Source of the DNA: Bradyrhizobium valentinum
Lineage (GTDB): Bacteria > Pseudomonadota > Alphaproteobacteria > Rhizobiales > Xanthobacteraceae
Assembly: GCF_001440405.1 (NCBI RefSeq)
Contig: NZ_LLXX01000177.1
Location: 25,313 to 79,700, forward strand
Reading direction: 5' to 3'
DNA: 54,388 bases
Part shown: one piece after another, positions 34,084-42,618 of the stretch
How the letters are laid out: every line of letters starts with the position of its first letter
How positions within the stretch are numbered: position 1 is the first letter of the stretch
Made by a program: the position numbers and the translations under genes
Notes under the pieces: generated by a model
Told to the model about the DNA's origin: nothing
What the model saw: the letters and a program-made list of their open reading frames with translations, nothing else
Database searches by the model: none

Positions 34084-35991
34084 CTATCGACCGATTAGTC
34101 GAGCACGTTCACAAGCCTGACGCGCAACATCGTGATCACGAGACGGCTTGAGTAGAAACTGTTCGAATTCGGTCCGCGAGGCACCTCGCACGGACCGAAC
34201 CGATCCAGCTTCTTGGTAATCTCGTAAAATGTCGATCCCATATGGCTGAAGCAAACTTGCTGAAAACGACGCAGGTAAACTTGGCTCCGTGAGTATCCAC
34301 ATAGCACCAAGAACATCACAGCTTTCGTTCGCGAGAGCAGCTCTGAGGAAGTCATTGCTGCCCGCATATCCCGCCAGTATCCAGCTGGCTCCAGGTGCGC
34401 GCCCGCTCATTGCATAAACCGATCCGGGACTTCGGCCACTAAGGTCGAGCAAGGGATCGCCGGTCTTGAGTCCGTGATCTGCGGCGAGTCTTCTTAGGTC
34501 CCGAATATAGGTCGCCGCATCATCTGCCAGGAAAAGAGTGGCGTTGTCGGGTCCGATTTCAAACTTGCTCGTCTGCAGCCGCAACGGTTGTGTTTGCCGG
34601 TAAGGATGTTCCACCGCAGCCAAAACGACGCTAGTCGTGACTAGGAGGGCCGCAGCAGCAATGGGAGTGAGGATACGCCATTCCGCATTTGTCGCCACCA
34701 GCTCCACAGTGATAACAATGCCGGCCAAAAACCAGAAAAAACCCGCGCGCCCGCCCTGCTCCCAATAGTTGTTACCCGTCCCGAATGCATACACGTAAGG
34801 CAAGGTAATAAAAAATGCCGCGAGTGCAACGGCGTTGCGAGAGGGGAGTGGAGAACTGCGCCGCGAAGCGAAGAGGAAAGATAATGCGACTGCGAAGTTG
34901 ATCGCCCAAAATTGCATAGGCTGAAAGGGATAATAGGGAATGTTCGGCAACAGCGCGCCAGTGCTCACAGCGATACTCAATCCCGTCAGAACGATCGTGA
35001 CGACCGCCACGCCGATTCTTGCAGCAGCACCGGCCCGCGTGGCAAGAAACGCCGCAGCGAAGGTTACCGCTAGCAGCAAGGCAAAAATGGCTCGCTGTAC
35101 GCTGCCGAAAGAGAAGGAGTCCACGCGAAACAGACGTGCGATAGGTTGGTCAGGCGTAAGCAGGCTGCCGATTCGAGCACCATTCAGGACACGATCCACG
35201 AATTTGCCGAGCGACCCGTCAATTACCAGCGCTGAAACCCCTAGGAGCACGGCCGCGGCAATAACGGAAATCAGCAATCCCCGGATCCATACCTTGCCCG
35301 CGATAATGAGATACACAACGACTGCGCCTCCGAGCACTGCGGCTGATGTCGGCTTCGCCAAAAATGAAAACGCGCCGGCTGTTCCGATCAAGACCCAACC
35401 GCATAGGCTGAGCGTCGACGCTTCGCGAGAGGTTATCAGCACGCCAACGGCTGCGAACATCAGGGACATGAAGGTCAATGAATTGTAATTGGGGGTCGGA
35501 AGCCAAAGGTCAAAGAACGTCAGTGAGCTGGCTGCGATGCCGAGTGCTAATGATACGATCTTGATACGCGGTCCTGATTTGCCATCGTTGCGTTCTGCAA
35601 AGATCGAGTGAAGCAAAGACGCGCAAAGGACGAAGGCTGATACGAAGATAACCAGAACGTTTCCTTGCCTAAGGAAAGCGATGTCACCGCCGACGAGCCG
35701 GTAAAGGGGATGGTAGACGAATCCGAACTGCGTAACCGAGTCGCGGTAATCCCACGGCGATGAAATCCAATTCAGGTAGAACCCTTCATCGGTAAAATCA
35801 AAGCCAGACCGGCAGCGTGAAAGAACCCAAATGAGCAACAGCATGGCCGCCACGACGCAAGCGCCGAGCGCAAACCGCTCTGTCAAACCCACAAGAGCGG
35901 ATGTCTTAGTATCGCCTACTGTTGGACGTGCACCATTTCTCACACAATAACCAAGCCTTCTGATTGTAACGGGAGGGACGGAGAGCGCCAT
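34084..35991 (-). CDS. GT-C-like multi-spanning membrane glycosyltransferase (putative)
   Basis: The 635-aa protein has about ten to twelve hydrophobic spans in its first 430 residues and a C-terminal soluble region of some 170 residues. The first extracytoplasmic loop contains GFDFTDEGFYLNWISSPWDY, whose D-E-G pattern resembles the catalytic DE loop of dolichyl-phosphate-mannose-dependent GT39/PMT-type enzymes. It would use a polyprenyl-phosphate sugar in the periplasm, perhaps made by the GT2 at 43404. The ATG at 35991 is taken as start; a TTG two codons upstream is possible and the first 30 residues look non-conserved. It is convergent with wecE. Confidence 0.65.
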   Translation of the reverse strand: MALSVPPVTIRRLGYCVRNGARPTVGDTKTSALVGLTERFALGACVVAAMLLLIWVLSRCRSGFDFTDEGFYLNWISSPWDYRDSVTQFGFVYHPLYRLVGGDIAFLRQGNVLVIFVSAFVLCASLLHSIFAERNDGKSGPRIKIVSLALGIAASSLTFFDLWLPTPNYNSLTFMSLMFAAVGVLITSREASTLSLCGWVLIGTAGAFSFLAKPTSAAVLGGAVVVYLIIAGKVWIRGLLISVIAAAVLLGVSALVIDGSLGKFVDRVLNGARIGSLLTPDQPIARLFRVDSFSFGSVQRAIFALLLAVTFAAAFLATRAGAAARIGVAVVTIVLTGLSIAVSTGALLPNIPYYPFQPMQFWAINFAVALSFLFASRRSSPLPSRNAVALAAFFITLPYVYAFGTGNNYWEQGGRAGFFWFLAGIVITVELVATNAEWRILTPIAAAALLVTTSVVLAAVEHPYRQTQPLRLQTSKFEIGPDNATLFLADDAATYIRDLRRLAADHGLKTGDPLLDLSGRSPGSVYAMSGRAPGASWILAGYAGSNDFLRAALANESCDVLGAMWILTEPSLPASFSASLLQPYGIDILRDYQEAGSVRSVRGASRTEFEQFLLKPSRDHDVARQACERARLIGR

Positions 35992-37106
35992 CGGCAAAGT
36001 CTCGCGAGCAACTCCAGTCGCCGTGAACGTTTGCCCTCTCCGGTCAAAATTCGCAACAAGCTAATGACCGTCTTGCCCAGCGGAGCTTGTGCCATCCAGC
36101 GCCCTTTACCCTTCGCTGGAGTACAAGAACGTTGAAGAACGCACGCCAAGATTCACGGGAGTATTACCGCAAACTGTTGCCCAATAGACACACTCGGCCG
36201 AAAAGAACGCTCGATGACAACTATTTTTGGAAAGGATCATACTCAGACAAAAAGCTCCACCGCTCTAGCGTCCAGCTGATCTGAAGTCGTCCGGCTCGCC
36301 ATTCTTCGGCGTCGATTGGGGCGTGAACGGCGGTAGGACGTACCGCTGCCCACAGCTGGCGTGACTGCTTCAGCATATTATCAACATAACTCCGCGCCCT
36401 TGGGCGGACGGCAGAGGACTGCCATCTGATCCACCCTCGGCAACCACAGCCTTCTGCAGGCCGAGAAGGTCGGCGCTTTTGATCCGCTGAGCGGCACAAG
36501 CCACAGCGGGTTTCCGCTGGGCACTGTTCCCGGTTCGGCCGCGCGATCGGTTTGACGCTGCCGATATCCTCTGTATCCGCGCCATCCCCTGCCAGGTCAT
36601 TCAGCAAGATATCCGACGTGGACGAGGTCGCAGCTATTGTTCCAGCGACATGCCAAGTGTCGGCGCTCCGCCACATGGCAAAATCAGAGCGAGAATCGGT
36701 GGCCATCTGGCCACGCTTGCCTGCCAGCCGGTCGTTGCCCAGACGGTGCGACCGGATCAGTGGCCACCAGCCCAGACACAAGAACACGCGCCATCTGCAC
36801 CGAGATGTAACGGGCCGCCGCCGGATGCATAAATTGCACAGAGGCATATCTTCCGGGAGCCCAGACTAAAGCACGGCCGGCAAAACGTTGCCGATCGGTC
36901 ACGTCGGCCGACATACGAAGCTCTTGGCGGCTCGATCAATGGAAAAGGGCCAGGTTCGTTGCATGTCAGCTACCGTGAGAATATAGGGAAACTGGGTATC
37001 GAGTGCCGATTTTTCCGCACGCGTTGACTCGGCAGACCCCTCGAAACGAGCCAAAAAAACTTGGTGAATCCCCCAATTGAATCATCCTGGCTATCGGAAG
37101 CCCTCT
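35992..37106. other. 1.1-kb stretch without an intact gene
   Basis: No convincing complete gene is visible between the GT-C-like gene and wbqC. Overlapping open frames on both strands are Arg/Ser-rich and change frame repeatedly. The only segment with some protein character is on the minus strand (see 36221-36847). Promoters for both flanking genes must lie within this stretch. Confidence 0.6.
36221..36847 (-). pseudogene. Possible decayed coding sequence (FG-GAP/VCBS-like trace)
   Basis: One frame contains DSRSDFAMWRSADTWHV, reminiscent of the FG-GAP/VCBS repeat consensus (D-G-K-x-D-F-x-x-W-R-x-x-x-x-W-x-V), followed by LLNDLAGDGADTEDIGSV. The rest (for example CRSADQKRRPSRPAEGCGCR) does not look like protein, and adjacent frames hold other plausible fragments, as expected of frameshifted remnants. 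I cannot name the parent gene. It could equally be chance similarity in non-coding DNA. Confidence 0.25.
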
Positions 37107-37796
37107 ATGCGCGTCGCCATCATTCAATCATGCTATATTCCGTGGAAGGGTTTCTTTGACCTGATTGGGCGCTGTGACGAATATGTCGTGTTCGACAGTG
37201 CGCAGTATGTGAAGCGCCACTGGCATAACCGCAACCGCATCAAGACTGCTAACGGAGTCGAGTGGCTCACCATTCCGGTAGTCGTCAAAGGCAGGTTCGA
37301 ACAGACGATCGAACAGGTCGAGATCGAGAAGCCGTGGGCGGAAAAACACTGGCGCGCGATCGAACTTGCCTATAGGCGTGCCGCATTCTTCGAGCAATTT
37401 GCGCCGGTGGTGAAGAGCTGGTACGAAGCCGCAGACAAGCTACATCGCCTGAGTGACGTCAACGCGGTCTTCCTGCGCGAGATTTCCAAGTTGCTGGGCT
37501 TGAAGACCCGGATCGTCAGTGACGCCACTTATCCCTCGCGCGGTTCCAAAACCGAACGACTGTTGGAAATCGCCCGCGCAGCCGGGGCCGATTGCTATCT
37601 CAGCGGCCCCTCGGCGCGCTCCTATTTCGACGAACAATTGTTCACGTCGGCCGGAATTACGACGGAGTGGATGAGCTACGAAGGATACCCCGAATACCCG
37701 CAGCTTCATGGAAACTTCGAACACGCTGTGACCGTGCTTGATTTACTTTTCCATGCGGGGCCCGAGGCGCCTCAGTATCTCAGCAGAAAGGCCTAA
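37107..37796 (+). CDS. WbqC family protein
   Basis: The 229-aa protein opens MRVAIIQSCYIPWKGFFDLI, the hallmark of WbqC (PF08889). YVVFDSAQYVKRHWHNRNRI and KTERLLEIARAAGADCYLSG (with SARSY and WMSYEGYPEYPQLHG) follow, all matching the family. WbqC proteins occur in O-antigen loci near amino-sugar genes, but their biochemical role is not established. ATG 37107 was chosen because the family starts there; an in-frame start at 37077 adds ten unlikely residues. The next gene starts 6 bases after its stop, so they are cotranscribed. Confidence 0.9.
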   Translation: MRVAIIQSCYIPWKGFFDLIGRCDEYVVFDSAQYVKRHWHNRNRIKTANGVEWLTIPVVVKGRFEQTIEQVEIEKPWAEKHWRAIELAYRRAAFFEQFAPVVKSWYEAADKLHRLSDVNAVFLREISKLLGLKTRIVSDATYPSRGSKTERLLEIARAAGADCYLSGPSARSYFDEQLFTSAGITTEWMSYEGYPEYPQLHGNFEHAVTVLDLLFHAGPEAPQYLSRKA

Positions 37797-37802
37797 GATA
37801 CG

Positions 37803-39614
37803 ATGCAGTCGGCGGAGGGAAACTCGACGAGGCTAAAGCTTTGCTTCGGACTCTTTTCCAATGTTAGCTACTTGCGTACAATCGTCACGGCGACCGCAAG
37901 TGCTGCCAAGTCCGTCTTTAGCGGAAAACGACGTCTCGCGAGAAGAATGATTATGTCTTTTGCCCGCTCTGGTTCCATTTCGGAACAGCAGCGGTACGCG
38001 ATTTGTGTCGGACTGCCGCTCGTCGCAATATTCGGGGTGCTGGCTTTCGGCAAGCCGCTTTTCGATGGAAATGATGATGCCGGCCTCGCCATGTTGGGCT
38101 CCGGTTTCGGACTTGCTGTTGAGCCTGAGCCGCATCTCATCTTTTCTCATTTCGGTTATGGCATTCTCCTAAGACTAGTCAGCCAATTCGCGGGACCTTG
38201 TGCGCACGGTTGGACCACGCTGGCGGCGCTTGGTCTCAGCATGGGACTGTATGCGCGAGCCCTGTGCGCGCAATCGCGGCCCAACGGGTATCTCGTGGGA
38301 GCCGCAGTGATCATAGCCGTTGGTTGCATGTTTACGCGAGCGCTCCTACTCCAGCAGTTTACCAGCACTGCAGCAGTCCTATTTGGAGCAGCCATTGGCT
38401 GCTGGTTGGCCGTGTTGCGATGCGGAGCGCGGTCGCCATGGCTGCGCACGGTGATTTACACGGCGATCGTCCTGAGCTTCCTGATCCGACCGTTAGCGGT
38501 AACGCTGGGGATCGTCGTTGCCGTCCCTACCCTGATTTGGCTCGCATGGCTCGGGCCGGTGAGTAGTCGGAGACCAACGTTGCGTCTCATGGCTGTGATC
38601 GCAGTGATGGCGGCCGCGATATACGTGACGGACAATGCGGCTTATGCGCTTTCGCCGGACTGGCGTGACGCCTTGACGTACAATCAGGTACGGAGCCTGT
38701 TCAACGACTATTTCCGCATTCCATGGATTCCCGGAGCTCCCGAATATGCCAAGGTAGGGTGGTCGGAAAATGACTACGCCATGTTCATGAACTGGTATTT
38801 CCTTCATCCCATTTTCGATTACGACAACGTCAATTATCTCGCGCGAACACTCCTGACGCAGGCACCACTTTTTGTGCCGTCAGGAGTGCGCGACTGGCTA
38901 TGGACGCTTCTGGATTCTCCGCTTTTGATTGCAATCTGCGTGGGTCAGCTTTTGTTGCTCGCTCTACTTCCATCATGCCGCGTCATCATAGTGCTGCTGA
39001 TGATTGGCACATTTTTCGCGCTGGCGATCTCTGGCTTGACGGGGCGGCCACCGCTTTTCCGCGTTCAGTTTTCCGCCCTCAGCGTCTCGTTTCTTTGCAT
39101 GCTCCCCTTTCTGCTCGCGAAGGAATCAGGCGCATGGCCTCTTCGCAGCCTGGCAGCCGTTCTGCTTCTTGGTATTGCGCTCTACGCGGGGTGGACAGCG
39201 GTTCGGGCCCACAGGGAGTTGTCAATTCAAGCGACGGCCTATCGCGCCAAGCTTCTCGAGGCACATTCTTATTTCACCGGAACGGTGATCTCCTGGGGAT
39301 CCGCCTTCGTATGGGAATGGTTGATTACGCCAACAAAGGTGTATGCACCCGTTAATCATGCTATCATTCCCTCCATTGGCGTGGCCACCAGGATGCCTGT
39401 CACGCAATCTACCTTGGAGCGACTCGGCATAAGGGACCTCGGAACGACACTTTGCACCAAGTCGGACATTCGCGTGATCGCGAGCACAGTAAATATCAAA
39501 CGGCTCCAAAAATTTTGCGAAGAGCACTACCAAACGCGCCCAACGTACAATCTGGTGTTCAGTCATCCAATGACCGAAATTCATCTTTCTGGAATCCCCG
39601 AGCAGCTACAATGA
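37803..39614 (+). CDS. Large multi-spanning membrane protein, putative GT-C-like
   Basis: The 603-aa protein has a soluble N terminus of about 70 residues and then around ten membrane spans (such as LVGAAVIIAVGCMFTRALLL and PLAVTLGIVVAVPTLIWLAW). LFDGNDDAGLAMLGSGFGLA in the first extracytoplasmic loop has paired acidic residues like those of GT-C enzymes. A C-terminal soluble region of about 120 residues follows (ending in HPMTEIHLSGIPEQLQ). I do not recognise a named family. Its position between wbqC and a NeuD-like acyltransferase suggests a glycosyltransferase, but a polymerase or transporter cannot be excluded. A start at residue 49 or 51 is also possible. Confidence 0.6.
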   Translation: MQSAEGNSTRLKLCFGLFSNVSYLRTIVTATASAAKSVFSGKRRLARRMIMSFARSGSISEQQRYAICVGLPLVAIFGVLAFGKPLFDGNDDAGLAMLGSGFGLAVEPEPHLIFSHFGYGILLRLVSQFAGPCAHGWTTLAALGLSMGLYARALCAQSRPNGYLVGAAVIIAVGCMFTRALLLQQFTSTAAVLFGAAIGCWLAVLRCGARSPWLRTVIYTAIVLSFLIRPLAVTLGIVVAVPTLIWLAWLGPVSSRRPTLRLMAVIAVMAAAIYVTDNAAYALSPDWRDALTYNQVRSLFNDYFRIPWIPGAPEYAKVGWSENDYAMFMNWYFLHPIFDYDNVNYLARTLLTQAPLFVPSGVRDWLWTLLDSPLLIAICVGQLLLLALLPSCRVIIVLLMIGTFFALAISGLTGRPPLFRVQFSALSVSFLCMLPFLLAKESGAWPLRSLAAVLLLGIALYAGWTAVRAHRELSIQATAYRAKLLEAHSYFTGTVISWGSAFVWEWLITPTKVYAPVNHAIIPSIGVATRMPVTQSTLERLGIRDLGTTLCTKSDIRVIASTVNIKRLQKFCEEHYQTRPTYNLVFSHPMTEIHLSGIPEQLQ

Positions 39615-39658
39615 TTTCGGACCCACCTACACTAACCTCGATCTGACAGAGCGACCAA

Positions 39659-40321
39659 ATGCGGGAAATTGTCATATTTGGCACTGGCGAGATTGCTGAG
39701 CTTGCCGACTACTACTTCACCCGCGATTCAGGATTCAAGGTTGCGGGTTTCACGGTTGATGCGGGGTATTTGAAAGAGACAACCTTTAACGGGCGCCCCA
39801 TTGTGCCGTTTGAGGAAGTAGCAAACACATTCCCGCAGCAACAATACGGGCTGTTCGTCGCCGTCAGTTACTCCAAAATCAACGACCTCCGGGCGAGTAA
39901 AGTCGCTGCGGCGCGCGCCCTTGGCTATGAGCTGGTATCCTATGTGAGCAGTCGGGCGACCGTATTCCCCGAACTGCAAATCAACGAAAACTGCTTCATT
40001 CTTGAGGATAATACCATCCAGCCTTTTGCCCGAATCGGAGCCAACGTGACGCTGTGGAGCGGCAATCATATTGGTCACCACTCGGTGATAGAGGACGATG
40101 CTTTCTTGGCCTCTCACGTTGTGGTGTCCGGCGGCGTCAGGATCGGCCGAGGCAGCTTTGTAGGCGTCAACGTTACTTTGCGTGACCACGTCACGATTGG
40201 AAAAAAATGCGTCATAGGCGCCGGTGCGCTGGTGCTTGAGGACCAGCCTGACTTTTCTGTCGTTGCCCCACGTGGCACCGAGCGCTCGCCCGTGCCGAGC
40301 ACGCGCTTGCGGCGCATCTGA
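39659..40321 (+). CDS. NeuD/PglD-like sugar N- or O-acyltransferase
   Basis: The 220-aa protein has the two-part NeuD architecture. An N-terminal Rossmann-like domain (MREIVIFGTGEIAELADYYF, VAGFTVDAGYL) is followed by a C-terminal left-handed beta-helix (NENCFILEDNTIQPFARIGA, NVTLWSGNHIGHHSVIEDDA, VGVNVTLRDHVTIGKKCVIG). The HIGHHSVI segment supplies the usual catalytic histidine. PglD and FdtC-like members acetylate the 4-amino group of UDP- or dTDP-amino sugars. It could acetylate the Fuc4N made by rfbB-rfbA-wecE (inference). It lies between the membrane protein and the glycosidase-like gene in one operon. Confidence 0.85.
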   Translation: MREIVIFGTGEIAELADYYFTRDSGFKVAGFTVDAGYLKETTFNGRPIVPFEEVANTFPQQQYGLFVAVSYSKINDLRASKVAAARALGYELVSYVSSRATVFPELQINENCFILEDNTIQPFARIGANVTLWSGNHIGHHSVIEDDAFLASHVVVSGGVRIGRGSFVGVNVTLRDHVTIGKKCVIGAGALVLEDQPDFSVVAPRGTERSPVPSTRLRRI

Positions 40322-40331
40322 GGAATCGTCC

Positions 40332-41258
40332 ATGCGATGGAAGAAACTTGGACGTATTTTCGTGGCTGACAGGCATTCGGAATGGTTGCACAGCCATGGT
40401 ACTGTCCCTTTCGCCCGACCGCTCGGAAACTATCGCTACCGCGTCTATTTCAGCGCGCGGGATCGACAATCACGTTCCAACGTGAACTGGCTCGACATCG
40501 ACATCCGCGAGCCTACGAAGGTCTTGAGCTTGTCGAAACAGCCGTTGCTGGCGCCGGGCGCCCTGGGTTGCTTTGACGACAACGGCGCGATGGCATGCTG
40601 GATCGTAGAGCGCGATGGTGTCGAGCGCCTCTACTATCAAGGCTGGAATCTTGGCGTGACCGTGAGCTTCTACGTCGCGGTCGGAGTTGCCGAGCGGCTG
40701 GCGGGCGATCCTGATCATCCCTTTGAACGTATCAGCGCGGGACCAATCCTTGACCGTTGTATGGCGGAGCCACTCTTCATCACCAATCCGGCAGTAGTGG
40801 TCGAGAATAACAAGTGGCGCATGTGGTATCTGTCCGGACGTTCCTGGACCCGGCACGCCGATAAAGTGCTTCCGTCTTATGACGTTCACTATGCCGATTC
40901 GCCCGACGGAGTGCAGTGGAACCTCACCGGCCAACAAGTCCTGACCTTCGAGCACCCTGGCGAAATCGCGATCGCGCGGTTCTGTCCGCTACGCGAAGCC
41001 GATGGAAGCTACAAAGCCTGGTACTCGTATCGCGGCAATGACTGGGGCTACAATATTGGCTTTGCCGTCTCTGCGGACGGCTTAAACTGGACTCGCCGCG
41101 ACGATAAAGCCGGGATCGACCGCAACCCAGACAGTTGGGAGGGTTCGATGATCTGCTATCCATTCGTGTTCGACACCGAGATCGGACGGATGATGCTGTA
41201 TAACGGCGGACGATATGGCGACGCCGGTTTCGGGATAGCGGTGCTGGAACAGGAATAA
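40332..41258 (+). CDS. Five-bladed beta-propeller glycosidase-like protein (GH43/GH130-like fold)
   Basis: The 308-aa protein is built of repeated propeller blades: HGTVPFARPLGNYRYRVYFS, RDRQSRSNVNWLDIDI, FITNPAVVVENNKWRMWYLS, SYDVHYADSPDGVQWNLTGQ, ADGSYKAWYSYRGND and AVSADGLNWTRRDDK. These resemble GH43/GH32/GH130-like glycosidase folds. The absence of a signal peptide points to a cytoplasmic protein, which is unusual for a glycosidase in a biosynthesis locus. I cannot confirm catalytic acids. It may process, sense or modify a precursor. ATG 40332 starts the first blade; it lies 10 bases after the NeuD-like gene and is convergent with the methyltransferase. Confidence 0.7.
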   Translation: MRWKKLGRIFVADRHSEWLHSHGTVPFARPLGNYRYRVYFSARDRQSRSNVNWLDIDIREPTKVLSLSKQPLLAPGALGCFDDNGAMACWIVERDGVERLYYQGWNLGVTVSFYVAVGVAERLAGDPDHPFERISAGPILDRCMAEPLFITNPAVVVENNKWRMWYLSGRSWTRHADKVLPSYDVHYADSPDGVQWNLTGQQVLTFEHPGEIAIARFCPLREADGSYKAWYSYRGNDWGYNIGFAVSADGLNWTRRDDKAGIDRNPDSWEGSMICYPFVFDTEIGRMMLYNGGRYGDAGFGIAVLEQE

Positions 41259-41266
41259 CCTGAGCG

Positions 41267-41896
41267 CTAAGGGTGCCGAACGATCACTGTAAATTCGTAG
41301 AGACCATAGTCCTGCAAGAGTGCGACCGAGCGGCCGTAACGACCCAAGCAGTACGAGAGCATCTTGCTTGCATCAGCGTAATACAAATTGGCGGCTCGAC
41401 GCTCGGGATCGCTCGATAAGCTAAGTACATTAAAGGCGAAACCGCGGCGCCCGACATGTGCCAGGATATCGATGGTTTCGTGCACGTAGCGCTCCCACAC
41501 TTCGACCGGAGCATCACCTTTGACATTCAAGATGCCGCTTGCGATCGCAAATTCTACTCTCTCTTCTGGCTCAGCTCCAACTCGCCATTGGCGATCTGCT
41601 CCCTGTCCATGGAGTCGCAACGCTTCCGCGATCATGTCCGGCGCAATGTCATAGCCAATGTACCGACCCCGGTGGCCTTCCGCGCGAAGAAACCGGAAGA
41701 AGTCTCCAAAACCACAGCCGAGATCCAAGAGAGAGGCGTCAGGAATCCCGTCAAGCAAACGAAGAAACTGCCGATGGCGCAACTCGTGTGAGGCAACGCC
41801 ATTCCAATCGACCCCTTGTGGGGTCGGACCGTGTGCCGCCAGCTTCGACGCATAGTAAGTCGCGACGCTGCTGCGGATGGAATCCGATTCGTTCAT
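41267..41896 (-). CDS. Class I SAM-dependent methyltransferase
   Basis: The 209-aa protein has SAM motif I LLDLGCGFGDFFRFL, the strand-2 acidic region YIGYDIAPDMIAEAL, FAIASGILNVKGDAPV as the motif IV region and RRGFAFNVLSL. ASKLAAHGPTPQGVDWNGVA before motif I is typical of small methyltransferases found with FkbM genes in surface-glycan loci. The last 40 residues (LYYADASKMLSYCLGRYGRS) match the same group. It is separated from the FkbM gene by 23 bases. The methylated position cannot be told. Confidence 0.85.
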   Translation of the reverse strand: MNESDSIRSSVATYYASKLAAHGPTPQGVDWNGVASHELRHRQFLRLLDGIPDASLLDLGCGFGDFFRFLRAEGHRGRYIGYDIAPDMIAEALRLHGQGADRQWRVGAEPEERVEFAIASGILNVKGDAPVEVWERYVHETIDILAHVGRRGFAFNVLSLSSDPERRAANLYYADASKMLSYCLGRYGRSVALLQDYGLYEFTVIVRHP

Positions 41897-41919
41897 CTAT
41901 TGTCCTGGCACCGCTGCAA

Positions 41920-42618
41920 TCACCGCTTCACGAACAGGCATTCGCCCCATGCCGGAAAAGTTGCGTCCTCGTCATAGAGCGTGTGATAGATAGCGTGCTT
42001 CCTCTCAAATCCATTTTGTTCAAGCAACGCGACGATATCGCCCTCAAGTGCGCCATTCTCATACATCTCGACAAGATTGACCTCCGAGACGATGACGTCG
42101 GTAGAGGAAAGCAACTTTGTGGCGCCCTTAAACGCGAGCAATTCGGCTCCCTGAATGTCGATATTGATAAAATTGTAATCGGTGTACGCAATTTGATACT
42201 TCTCAAAAAGCGCATCAAGGGTGATAGCCGGTACTCGGATCGTTTTTGGAGTATGGAGCGTCTTCACGATCTGCTTAAATCGCTTCATCGGCAGAATGCT
42301 TGCCGGCTCGGTACTTCCAGAGCGGCTCGTATGGATATGAAAGTCGATCGCGCCCAACCTGTCGCAAATCGCATAGTTGAAAATTTTGACTCTGGGATCG
42401 TCGCCGAATTTCGAAAGCAGAACGTTGCAACATTCGGGATTCGCCTCAATCAGAATGATGTTTTGAAATCCGTAGCTGAAATACTGCGCGACTTCCTGGC
42501 CGACGTCGGCGCCCACATGCACGATGCCGGTTTTGGCGAAGCGGCAAAGCTCCTCGCGCTCGAAGATATTCTTCAGATCGTGAAAGTGATCTTGCGCGGC
42601 AATGGCTGGCGGCTTCAC
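41920..42618 (-). CDS. FkbM family SAM-dependent methyltransferase
   Basis: The 232-aa protein has the FkbM signature: IVHVGADVGQEVAQYF as motif I, IILIEANPECC at strand 2, and NFINIDIQGAELLAFKGATK, the characteristic N-[ILV]-D-[IV]-[QE]-G-[AY]-E motif. FkbM enzymes methylate hydroxyls of sugars or polyketides. GTG 42618 overlaps the TGA of the oxygenase (GTGA), which decides the start; a longer frame to 42696 runs into that gene. The coupling to an oxygenase suggests joint modification of one residue. Confidence 0.88.
   Translation of the reverse strand: MKPPAIAAQDHFHDLKNIFEREELCRFAKTGIVHVGADVGQEVAQYFSYGFQNIILIEANPECCNVLLSKFGDDPRVKIFNYAICDRLGAIDFHIHTSRSGSTEPASILPMKRFKQIVKTLHTPKTIRVPAITLDALFEKYQIAYTDYNFINIDIQGAELLAFKGATKLLSSTDVIVSEVNLVEMYENGALEGDIVALLEQNGFERKHAIYHTLYDEDATFPAWGECLFVKR

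Noticed and set aside
37803..39614. Calling the 603-aa membrane protein a second Wzy
   Set aside because: Topology alone does not separate it from GT-C enzymes, and a soluble C-terminal region of over 100 residues fits GT-C better.
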